Positions 48,793 through 58,734 of a DNA stretch of 64,000 bases are shown in pieces. Numbering within the stretch: position 1 is the stretch's first letter; the number at the start of each line of letters is the position of its first letter. Position numbers and translations under genes: made by a program. This stretch comes from Bradysia coprophila. Its lineage: Eukaryota; Arthropoda; Insecta; Diptera; Sciaridae. Where the stretch lies: contig NW_023503293.1 of assembly GCF_014529535.1 (NCBI RefSeq), positions 7,248,844 through 7,312,843 of the forward strand, read 5' to 3'. The notes under the pieces were generated by a model, which was given only the letters and a program-made list of their open reading frames with translations, searched no databases and had not been told where the DNA came from.

Positions 48793-48909
48793 GCGTAAGG
48801 GCACCGATTACGAACCCTCTCGCGTTACGAGCGCTGAAAGAGAAAAACGAATGGTACAACTCTGCGTGTGAGAGAGACAAAAAAGGCACTCGTAACTGGT
48901 GCCATTAAC
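48793..48909. mobile_element. short MITE-like inverted repeat
   Basis: GGGCACCGATTACGA at the left and TCGTAACTGGTGCC at the right are near-inverse, flanked by TAA and TTA. The interior is GC-richer with CTCTCGCGTTACGAG. A small non-autonomous element is likely; the class is unknown. Confidence 0.5.
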
Positions 48910-50220
48910 CATGGTTAAAAATACAATTCTCTACAAACAGCGAAGATTTCAATCGGAGAGATTAAAAATGCTGTAAAATTCGTTCTTTGTGCATTGTGCC
49001 GTAATATTGAATCTTTTAGCAAAATGAAAAAAATATACTCCAGCTGCGAAACGGTCGTAGCTATGCAGATACATGGGGTGTCAGTGTTACCGCTGAAGTG
49101 GGTTTATTTTTGCTTCTATATTCTACAATGGTTCGTTTATTGCCATTGTCTGGAATTATGTAGACAATTAGGCTGGAGACTACGGGATTTATTGAGGATT
49201 TTAAAGCTAATAAATTTCTGAAACTATTTACAATTATTGTCACTGCAAGACATAGATATCGTGGAGATAAGCCCGAATGTCGTTTTTTATGTTGGTTTTT
49301 TAATAATAGTTAAAGTAGACGAAGTTACAGAAACAGAAAAACTTTTATCGACATTTGCAACTATGAATACCGCGCTAATTAATGAAAACAAAAGACTAAT
49401 TTGCATTACTTCGTTGACAAGTAATACAATTTATTATAATTGTTGACATTCAGTTATACACACATTTGGTGACATAACTGTTTTCCATGTATGCGAAAAC
49501 TCTTAACCAGCACAAAGTAATTAAAATAAAAAATAAATAAATGAAAACCTATGCTAAAAACCCATTAAATGAAAGCTCGTATGAAAACCCGCATATGGGC
49601 AGAATTGCTTTGCTGGAATTTTCGTTGACACCTTTCATAGTTTTTGAATTTTCATAATTTGGTGTCATTTTACATAACTAGAAAAGAGGTCTGATATGGA
49701 AAAAAATGGATATCGACAGACTTAAACATAATTAGTTTTTTGGATCAGCAATACAACAACAACACAACCGCAAAATCTTTAATAATTAAAAGTGATAGTT
49801 CGCTTAATGTGGGACGTGGCTAGGGGTGTTTCGTTTCGAATTAATTAAGTATGTGACCTGTTACAATAAGAGCAAACATATCACACCAGCATAATTTACC
49901 GAGTCCACTACTTCTTTCGATTTAAATTTTTGGTTTATTCATCGCTTATTTCAGTGTTAGCTCGTCATACAAAATATTTTACTTCATTAAACATCGTCTG
50001 TATTCATCGACAAAGTCCGTTGCGCTTTACGAGACATATCAATGAAAGTGGTACCGTGAGTTTGCAAACTGCCAGATAAAAAATTAGTTTGGCGCATTGG
50101 TTGACAATCCCTTCACATTATTTAAATCCAAATTATTGTCCTACATACACTTTTGTTATAGAGCACACCAGACGACATGTCTATCTACAACATAACGTCC
50201 AAGACAATGTCGCAATATCA

Positions 50221-50484
50221 TTTTCCATCAGGGCCTACTTTTTAGAAACTTTTAGAGAAAATCGAGAAATTCAAGAAACTTTGAGAAATTCAAGAAACTT
50301 CGAGAAATTCAAGAAATTCGGGAAACTTCGAGAAATTCAAGAAATTTCAAGAAACTAATTTCTCGAGTTTCTTGAAGTTTCTCGAATTTCTCGAATTCGA
50401 GAAATTTTAAGAAAATCGAGAAAATTCGAGAAATTTCAAGAAATTCAAGAAATTAGTTTCCAAAAAGTAGGCCCTGTTTTCCAT
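50221..50484. mobile_element. hAT-type MITE with perfect 8 bp target duplication
   Basis: The element is 50229-50476 (248 bp). TTTTCCAT flanks it at 50221-50228 and 50477-50484. The termini read CAGGGCCTACTTTTTAGAAA and the near-perfect inverse ending GTAGGCCCTG. The interior is built of short GAGAAATTCAAGAAACTTC repeats that turn to the opposite strand in the middle (TTTCTTGAAGTTTCTCG). An 8 bp duplication with CAG-start termini is characteristic of the hAT superfamily. Confidence 0.9.
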
Positions 50485-53204
50485 ACAACAACAATTATAT
50501 TTTAAGTGTCCATTATGTAGTGTTGCTACTCAAAAGTTCAAAAACAGTACAATGGAATTATCGTTTCAAATTTGATTAAAAATAATTGGTTTTGAGGACA
50601 TTGATTAACTCATTAGTGCCGCAATAAACATCGTAACTGAATAGCAGAAACGTAAACATCAATGAAACGATATTCTACTTCGCACAATATTCGATTTTGT
50701 CATGCGAGCCCAGAGTGAAGATTTTGTTCGACGTGTATTAGCTCTCCTAACCGATGGAAATTTCTGCAGTTATTTTAATCAAAAATAATTTTCGATTTTC
50801 CTACTATGCGCAAATTTTAGATTCGATCGATAAAAACAAGAATTCCTTAAGCACAGTAATTGTGTCAGCTGTGCTTGAAAGCACAAATTGACACAATTTC
50901 GTTATCTGAGTTTTCGTAAAAATATGCACGACGAGATTTTTGTTGTCTACATCTTAAACAGCTTACCGCGATACAGATGAAAAGAAGTACACTACATTAC
51001 ACAACAACTCAATCTTCGCTGCGACTGCATGCATAATTTGATTTGTATAGAAAACTTCAGCAAAAATGAAATGAAAAAATCAATTATCTTTGAAAGTATC
51101 GGATAAAATTGGAGAATTTCAATAATCTTTACTGTAAAACGGGCTTTCGAAACTTCCAAAACTCGCAAAATTTTCAACTAGCCCACATTTCTGTAAATTG
51201 ACGGATTGGCCGGTAGATACATCGAAGGCGTTCTAGGTCAAAATTCGCCTGCTTCATAGGAACATTAGAAGTAGAAGTCAAAGTCAGAAGGCGCATGAGG
51301 ATGAATATGGATAACCTGGTCCTTTGACCACGTGAAGTCTACCGTCGACATTATTTTCTCTGCATGCAATGATTTAAGTTCAAATATTCTTAGGTTGTAA
51401 TTTGAAATTCATTCCTTTTTACGACTATATTTATTTAGTATTCGCTTGTGTAGATAAGATTCTCTGTAGTTCTACAATCAACGATGGTATTGTACACATT
51501 CATTGATGTGACTACATCGTTTCAGAAATTTAAATTAAATTAATGAAAAACATTACTGCAGTCGTTCAATTCCACTACGATGTCTGGTATCATTCTTTGA
51601 TTTACATTTATCGATACCCTAAACCAATTCTAGCTCAATTGGACCGAAAGCAATCAAAGTCCAAATGCACAATAATGAAATGACGAAACTCAGGTGACTA
51701 ATTTCAGCAGTTCTTTCTTAATTTTCTACTCGCAGCACAACACGGCAGTGCACGGAAATGATTCATTACCCAAAGAAATTTCCGGTGGTTTTTCATTTCC
51801 TCGGAGTTTCGCGATTAAAATGACCTACATCCTTAATTGGACATTATTACTGTGACTAACTTCCAACTTGAATATTCGAATATTTTACACTTTTGCAACT
51901 ACAGGGGACGCCAGTGAAATTTAGACATGAATTGGTTCATCTATTTTCCAGACGATGTAATCATACAAACAAAACTGTTTGTACGTCTTTATACGGTATT
52001 ACCAATACTACATACGTACGTACCAGCTGAAAAACAGCTGAACAAGTTAGTGTCTAAATTTCGATAACGTTCCCTGTAGTTCGAAAAGTTTAAACAGATC
52101 AATCATAATGTCTTACTTCGTTCATGTTATCCAATATTTTGTTTTCTTCATACATTTATGTTAATTATTTTGTTGATAATTTTCGCTTTAAAATGTAATC
52201 TATCTACTAATCGAATTATGGCTCACTCTTGGGTAAACATTAGGCTATAATAATAAGAATATTTGTAAAACTTCTCTTGGTAGGTTCGAAACGATAGATA
52301 AAACAAACCGACACGTCTCGAAGAGAGAATAATATTACACAAAGCTATTGCCACCATTTTGTCGCTCAATTAATAAATGAAATGGGGTTTGGTGTTTCTA
52401 TTGTTTTTCTTACTTTGAACCGAAGTTTTCTCATACAATAATATCAGTAAAATTAGTAGCGGATTTTGAAGTCTAACACAACGTTCATTGTTCGTAATAA
52501 AAATAAAAATTTCTCTTCGAATCGCTACCCGATAATAATCTCAATTTATATTTAATAAAAAAAAATGAAAAAAAAACTTCTTTCAATTAAAAGTAAACTT
52601 ATAAAATATCAAATGTATCGTAAACATAACATTTTTAAAGAGAGTTTTGACTTCCGGATATTCCATGCCTTTCAGTTATTGATCGCGTGCATGATTTTAA
52701 TCCTTTTCGTTCAATGGAATAATGAAATATATAAAAACATGTGCCCTATAGTAGACCCGTAGAAGTCATAGCGATTGTTTTAAGAAGAAATAAATAATGA
52801 GAAATATGAAAAATTGAAGAAAGTATTTAGTGCCTTTCTGTCGTTTTAAGCTACCTAGAATATTAAACAAAAACTACTACAATTTAGATTATTTAAGCGA
52901 ATCGAATATTAAAATAACTACAACTACTTGTGTGGATGGTGTAAACTAAATAATAATTTAATAAATTGCAATTCCAAAGTGTGAACATGTAAGGAGTGCA
53001 ATTTTCCAATTTATAATTTCCACAAGCTGCATTAAGCTCATACTAAAATAGTATAATTTTCATGACAAATTTTGTACGAAGACAGTTGATCGCTTACCGC
53101 GAGGTTGGGCATGATAACTAGTTTATATACAAAGTGTTACATAAAACTTTTGCAATTCAGATACAAAACTCATTTCCTCATTACATGATTTTGACCTTTC
53201 ATGG

Positions 53205-53375
53205 ACGGCAAGCATATCAGCAGTTTTTTTACCGGACCTAAGTATTTTCAAATGAATGATTTCAAATCTTCTACTTCAATTGTTTTGAACATGACTTTGT
53301 TATAAAAGACTGTATTAGTCAGTGCTTGTTGCTTATTCCTGTAGAAATTGTCGATAACAGATGATAGCCGTAACA
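53205..53375 (+). repeat. dispersed repeat family copy B
   Basis: It holds GGCAAGCATATCAGCAGTTT, TCAAATCTTCTACTTCAATT, TATAAAAGACTGTATTAGTC and GTCGATAACAGATGATAGCC, in the order seen in copies A and C. Confidence 0.6.
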
Positions 53376-53671
53376 GGCTTTCAGGTTTTCTTCTCTGATT
53401 GTGTGAAACGAATAATGAAAACAACAGTTTCGATGACCAACGGCGTTGTTAACCACTATCGGTAAATTGAGCGGTATGTCACCTTCAGGCTAAATGCAAT
53501 AAATCCAAATTCAGCACAGTGAATTGAATTTTTCATAGAAATCAGACGAACGGACTGGAAAATGATCGAACACACCGGAATTTCATGTGATTTTACATCT
53601 ACGTACGTAAAAGAATTCACCACATCATCATGACAATGATAATCATGATGATAGGTATATTTTCTGTATGC

Positions 53672-53944
53672 TCAAACTGCCATGATATCATCAAGAGTGC
53701 GGCATGCCATACGAATATCTGTAACATTAGTACATTTTCTGTCACAATTTCTTATCACTCGGATGAAAACTGATTCATCAAATTGTCGAAATGAACAACC
53801 TGCCCGCCAACGCACTCCAAGAACAGGCACAAGAACAGATTTGTTAACGGTCAAGTCAAAAAGTGGCTTATTTTGGTCCCGCAGTGGTATTATGCACCGG
53901 GTCTGAATCAAATATTCATGATTTATATACGTCCTTTTAGACAC
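53672..53944 (-). CDS. candidate exon, unknown protein
   Basis: A 90-codon frame contains TRCIIPLRDQNKPLFDL, GVRWRAGCSFRQFDESVF and NCDRKCTNVTDIRMACRTL. A possible acceptor TATTTGATTCAG lies just before the TRC segment. It is less AT-rich than its surroundings and its composition looks coding. I recognise no family; a decayed transposon gene is as likely as a host gene. Confidence 0.25.
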   Translation of the reverse strand: MSKRTYINHEYLIQTRCIIPLRDQNKPLFDLTVNKSVLVPVLGVRWRAGCSFRQFDESVFIRVIRNCDRKCTNVTDIRMACRTLDDIMAV

Positions 53945-54318
53945 TAATTGACGCTATAAATAACTATTGTAGAACTGAATGAGATGCATCAATTACAACA
54001 TTAAACGTCCAAGCTATTATGTGATCATTTCGTATCTGAATGGCAAAAAAAAATTTAAAAAAATTATTAATTTCCTATTCGAGAAAAAAGAAAAACAAAT
54101 CAGCTTGGTTTGATCAACGATTTGATATAAAATGTTTTGTTTTTTTATTTATTGTAATTATATTTTAATGGTATACCAATACCACACAAGAAAAGCGTCT
54201 GTTTAAATTATTTGTTTTTATTTATATTTAAGTTGAAAGTAATTTGTGTTACAAACAAATCTTTCTTTTTGAGTTAATTATCACACACTTTTCAAATGAA
54301 TAAACGGATTGAAAATTA

Positions 54319-54564
54319 TTACACTCTTTGCTTTTGTACCTGGTCCCTTTTAGCATGGATTGATGATTTATCATCTATACAGTCAACACACTTGGAACTT
54401 GTAAATGGATTATATTGGAGGGGTAATTTCATCAGTAAAATCATGTCTGATGATCCAACAATATGAAAATATCTTTTAGACAGCTCCTTGGAATACTCCC
54501 TTAATGTAAGTAGTGCGGAGTGTGGATACCTATCTTGTGAAGTTTTTACGGGTCGATAAATCAA
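54319..54564 (-). CDS. candidate exon, unknown protein
   Basis: An 81-codon frame includes REYSKELSKRYFHIVGSSD, LLMKLPLQYNPFTSSKC and HAKRDQVQKQRV before the stop. Its amino-acid composition is coding-like. The foldback element begins only about 50 bp upstream (54614), so an upstream exon could have been separated by that insertion. No homolog is recognised. Confidence 0.25.
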   Translation of the reverse strand: MIYRPVKTSQDRYPHSALLTLREYSKELSKRYFHIVGSSDMILLMKLPLQYNPFTSSKCVDCIDDKSSIHAKRDQVQKQRV

Positions 54565-54649
54565 ACCAAAACTTTGAAAAATGATGGACGGCAGATCGTG
54601 ATGGTTTTCTTAGGTGACCCGCAAAATCGACCCGTCCAATATCGTACAC

Positions 54650-55170
54650 ATTGTACAATTTAGTCCCAGTCCAATTTCGTTCTGTATATTTTCGTCCAGA
54701 CCAATATCGTTAACTGCTACAGTCCAATATCTTTTTGTCCAATATCGTTCTGTCCAATATCGTCAACCGTCCAATATTGTTCTATCCAATATCTTTCTCT
54801 CCAATATCTTTCTGCACAATATCGTCAACCGTCCAATTTCATTCTGTCCATTATCTTTCTTTACAATAACTTTCTGTCCAATATCGTTCGCGGTCCAATT
54901 TCATTTTGTCCAATATCGTTCTGTCCAATATCGTACAGTCCAATATCGTCAACCGTCCAATTTCATTCTGTCCAATATCGTTCTGTCCAATATCTTCCAG
55001 TCCAATATCATTCTGTCCAATATCATTCTGTCCAATTTCATTCTGTAAAATTTCATTCTGTCCAATATCATTCTGTCCAATATCTTTCTGTCCAAAGCAA
55101 TCGCTGTGTTCACTATTGAACAGAATGATATTGGACAGAAAGATATTGGACAAAATGAAATTGGACAGAT
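54650..55170 (+). repeat. left FB arm: 15 bp tandem repeats
   Basis: More than 25 degenerate copies of GTCCAATATCGTTCT, with TTTCATT and CGTCAACC variants. The last copies near 55120-55170 already switch strand (ATTGGACAGAAAGATATTGG), giving a local hairpin. Confidence 0.9.
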
Positions 55171-55236
55171 ATGCCGCACTGTAGTAAGGGGCCGTGACGC
55201 AAGTCCAGTACTTCTGTCGTGAATTACAAAAGAACT

Positions 55237-55408
55237 GGAAAATTTTAACTCCAAAAATGTCATCCAAAAAATTTCATCACAGATGACAGATGTTGGGGAG
55301 ACCATAGGATAGATTCTGTAATTCACTAATAGAGATATCTTCAGACAGAATCATCTGTTATCTGTGGTGCACTTTTTTGGATGACATTTTTGGAGTTAAA
55401 ATTTTCCA
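55237..55408. repeat. central inverted repeat inside the FB element
   Basis: AAAATTTTAACTCCAAAAAT followed by GTCATCCAAAAAA at the left is mirrored at 55365-55408. Inner arms CAGATGACAGATG/CATCTGTTATCTG pair imperfectly. The loop holds unique sequence of about 55 nt. Confidence 0.85.
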
Positions 55409-55567
55409 TTCCACGAAATTGTTTTGGGCCTAGATGATACAAAGAGCATATGAATAATAAATGACCGTTCTTAATTGATTCACCATTTGCATTTGCATTA
55501 GCAAATGACTTACAATTTTTAAATTGGTTAATCACTGGTTGATAAGGTGACGGGAAAAATCTCCGAG

Positions 55568-55758
55568 TGTATTATCGTTGCAGCGGCGATAATATCGTTT
55601 CATGGACGATAATATCGTTGCAGGGACGATAATATTGTTACAGAAAACGATATTATTGTCTTCTAATATGATATTATCGTCGCCCGGACGATAATATTGT
55701 TTCACGGGTGATAATATAATATCAGAAATGATAATATTGTTTCTTGAACGATAATATC
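55568..55758 (+). repeat. array of about nine GATAATATCGTT palindromic units
   Basis: Units of about 18-20 bp contain CGATAATATCG, itself a palindrome, separated by short spacers such as TTTCATGGA and TTGCAGGGA. The orientation flips in the middle near 55645. Confidence 0.85.
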
Positions 55759-55799
55759 GCTTGCACACAAATAGCCAAAAGTATGTACAGACTTACTAA

Positions 55800-56300
55800 C
55801 CTTAAGTCCAATATCTTCCTGTCCAATGTCTTTCTGTCCAATATCATTCTGTCCAATTTCATTCTCTCCAATATCTTACTGTCCAATATCTTTCAGTCCA
55901 ATATCTTTTCGTTCAATATAGTCCAATATTATTCAGTCCAACAAAATGCGACTTGACGATGTTGGACTGAAAGAAATTGGACAGAACGAACTTGGACAGA
56001 AAGATATTCGACAGAACGATATTGGACTGAATGAAATTGGACCGTGAACGATATTGGACAGAAAGATATTGGAAAGAAAGATAATGGACAGAATGAAATT
56101 GGATCGTGAACAATATTGGATAGAACGATGTTGGACAGAAAGATATTGGACAGAATGAAATTGGACGGTTGACGATATTGGACAGAAATATATTGGACAT
56201 AAAGATAATGGACAGAATGAAATTATACCGTGAACAATATTGGACAGAACGATATTGGAAAGAACGATATTGGAAGAAATGATATTGGATTGGACGATTT
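55800..56300 (-). repeat. right FB arm: inverted 15 bp tandem repeats
   Basis: After a short stretch in the same orientation as the left arm (55806-55945) the units invert (ATTGGACAGAAAGATATTGG style) and run to about 56300. The CCGTGAAC and CGGTTGAC spacer variants mirror those of the left arm. Confidence 0.9.
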
Positions 56301-56352
56301 TGTAACAGATGAAATTGTACGGGTCGATTTTTCATAGTGCCGGTTTTCTTAG

Positions 56353-57484
56353 TTGTTACAATCATTAGTGTTATATATTTAGAATTCAGTTGCGCTTTTT
56401 TTGGAATAAAATACGATATTCCAACACGAGTTTGGAGATGAACGCATGGTGGGTTTAACTTTTCTTCAGGGAATGACAATTATATTTTCTCCCCATCTGA
56501 AGAGAAAGGTCTGAAAATATACAAATCTCGCCAGAATAGAAGGTTAGCTCGCATAGAATGCGTTTTTTTATGTAGATGGCAGCACGGATTTTCCGATGTA
56601 CCAATGCATGTCGCCAACTTGTAAAAATAAAAATTCAAAACCCATTGCCGATCGGTGGCGACTCGCTCGACGAACGAATAATCAGAGAAAAAATTCCTTA
56701 CTCTATTGTCATCAGACATATTATTAGAGCTTTTTGAGTCGAAAAAAATAAGGTTAACCGATGCAAAAAAATGGGAAATTTATGGCCAGAGAAGAGTGAG
56801 GCTTGCGAATCGCTCGAGGTAGAATTTCCTTTTTTTTGCAGAGGTAGACAAATAACTATTTCATGTGTGCGGTTACGTGATTAAACTTATTTCCTCGACT
56901 CAAAAGGCCCTAATGTTATAACAGAACGCCCTAATGTGAAGTGTAGGAGTGGACGTACTGGTAAAACAGCTGAAGCAAAGTTATACACAAATATCTATGC
57001 AAAGTTCTTACCAGATCTCATCGCTTATTATCAATGCTGTCACTAAAAACTTCCTTCAATTCTTTTTGTCTACACCTTGCAATAGCGCTTTGTAGAACAA
57101 TGTCTTAAAATGTCCTTTAAGATCTTCATCTTTCCAGTTCCTTGGTATGGAAGTTCTTGCAGCTTTACTCGAACATAATTAACACGTAGTGGATAATGAT
57201 CGAGCAGGCACTTTAGGCACGCCGGAAAGTGCTAATGGAGTCGAGGAATACCTCCAAATAAATTTATAAAAATCAAAAGTCAAATATTTTATTTTTAGAA
57301 ATTTATTTGGAGGTATTCCTCGACTCCCTTAGCACTTTCCGGTGTGCCTAAAGTTGATGAGTCGCAACAACCGGCAACCTGTTAAATTTTGTAAATTCGG
57401 AGACCACTTTGTGTAGAAATAACTGCAGTACCATGACGATGATATTAACAATAAATTGGACCAGTCATTCGTTCCGAATGTAAA
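56353..57484. other. gene-free stretch
   Basis: No supported gene. A minus-strand frame at 56480-56719 starts MSDDNRVRNFFSDYSF but has no domain or splice support. The hairpin at 57211-57353 is listed separately. Confidence 0.45.
57211..57353. mobile_element. 143 bp foldback MITE, about 57 bp arms
   Basis: CTTTAGGCACGCCGGAAAGT, then GCTAATGGAGTCGAGGAATA and CCTCCAAATAAATTT at the left is mirrored at the right with about three mismatches around a roughly 25 nt AT loop. It lies just downstream of the APC10 3' end. Confidence 0.9.
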
Positions 57485-57524
57485 TTTATTAAATTAAAAT
57501 TCTACTTAGACTTAGACATTCGTT

Positions 57525-58243
57525 TCATCGCAAAGTTCGGTACTGTTGAAACTCTAGCGTCGAGAATGGACCATATTCCTCTAGTAAATAATTTCGACCT
57601 TCGATCGGTGAATGAATTTTAATCTGTCTCATGTGAGTATCACGACCATTCTGATGATTCGATATGACGGCTATTTGAATCATGAACGTACGTATCGGTT
57701 GCTCTCGAATATCTTCGATGGGAATCACCACCCAGCCTGATTATGGCGGATAAAGCGAATTAAATACAGTCAAGCAAACAGTGAGCTATTCACAAACCTG
57801 CCGGCTCATTCAGTTCGACAATTTCGATTTCTTGCAGGTCGTTGAAGTGCGTTCCCGATCGAATTGAAATTTTGCTTGGGGTATAACTTTCGTCCAGCTT
57901 GTAGTCGGTGTAGATGTAAATCTGGTTTATTGTAGTTTTTCGTTGAAATTGTATGTTGACAAGATGCGGTAATTGACCGTCCGATTGCCAGTACGTGTCC
58001 ATACAATTATCACGCAATTGTTCGACTCCAAAACCTGGACATTTTATGTAAATCAAAAAAAGAATTGTTCTCGTTTGCTACCGGAATAAACATGAACAGA
58101 CGACAGCGAAATGAATGTTTTAGCCGGTATGTACCTGGTTTGCATGACGACAGACTCCAAACGGCTTGCGACCCCACTTCTCGAACGATCCCGGCACGCT
58201 CCTCATTCACCGGATCTTCATCACCACCAGTTTTTGCACTCAT
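57525..58243 (-). CDS. APC10: anaphase-promoting complex subunit 10 (DOC domain)
   Basis: Three exons, 58135-58243, 57798-58034 and 57525-57736, both introns phase 1 (100 and 61 bp), give 185 residues, the length of animal APC10. The DOC-domain signature is intact: [20 protein letters not shown], then [56 protein letters not shown] and [12 protein letters not shown]10 works with the CDC20 or CDH1 coactivator to form the degron receptor of the APC/C ubiquitin ligase that drives mitotic exit. The C-terminus ends in LR, close to the Ile-Arg tail that docks on APC3/CDC27. The start is the ATG of [10 protein letters not shown] poly(A) hexamer lies at 57485-57490. It is divergent from the ZAD gene at 58735. 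Confidence 0.97.
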
Positions 58244-58734
58244 TTGTGGTAAATTCACGATTTGTTTTGGGTATAAATTAGACACAAATCCTGCCAATGT
58301 TTACGTTTTACGTTAATTTTTGAAACGGTGTGAGCGGTCAGTTTCAGTGTTGCCAGCCAAATTGTCCAAGAGCTGGTAAAGTTGGTATTTCAGGGATAAA
58401 GGTAGAACTGTATGTTGTCGTTTTACTCGAGGCAATAAACTTTAGGACCTTTAGCGGCCTGTATGGCTGACAAAGAACGACAAGACTTATTTGAAAGAGT
58501 GAAGGGATGCTTTGTTCAACAATAACGTTACGTCACCAGAATGGTAAATCCTTTGACAGCAACGACATCAACAATGTAATTTTGCGGCGACTCATCGCGC
58601 AACGTGTGACTGTCATCGCTGTATGTTATTCCTTTTTTAAATGCCAGTTTTTGTGTACTTTGTTTTTGGTTAAAGCGACAATATTTTAGTCGAACCCGTC
58701 GAACCAAATGTTTAGAGCCTAAATTAGATGTAAG
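58244..58734. promoter_or_regulatory. bidirectional promoter region (APC10 / ZAD zinc-finger gene)
   Basis: Only 491 bp separate the divergent start codons, so both promoters and 5' UTRs must fit here. No clear TATA box is visible at a standard place. The layout suggests shared or housekeeping-type initiation, which is inference. Confidence 0.6.

Larger units (their letters stand above)
45904..54602. other. gene-poor region with repeats
   Basis: No complete gene is supported. There are candidate exons at 46474-46805, 53672-53944 and 54319-54564, and repeats as listed. GA-rich and poly-A sequence lies at 46140-46225. Confidence 0.5.
54603..56352. mobile_element. foldback (FB-like) element, 1.73 kb, 11 bp target duplication
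   Basis: The element is 54614-56341. GGTTTTCTTAG flanks it on both sides (54603-54613, 56342-56352). Both ends carry AAAATCGACCCGT in inverted orientation. The arms (about 54650-55170 and 55800-56300) are tandem arrays of a degenerate 15 bp unit GTCCAATATCNTTCT, with the right arm inverted relative to the left. Between them lie a second inverted repeat (55237-55408) and an array of small palindromes (55568-55758). Drosophila FB elements have the same plan: long terminal inverted repeats made of short tandem units. An 11 bp duplication is in the range of Mutator-like transposases, to which FB-NOF has been related. No transposase gene is present; the open frames through the arms are by-products of the repeats. 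Confidence 0.9.

Noticed and set aside
54614-56300. Several open frames of 90-190 codons on both strands, reading as repetitive SNIVLSNI- or CPISFCPISF-like peptides
   Set aside because: They are translations of the 15 bp tandem repeat, which is a multiple of three and lacks stops in several frames; there is no start, domain or codon signal.
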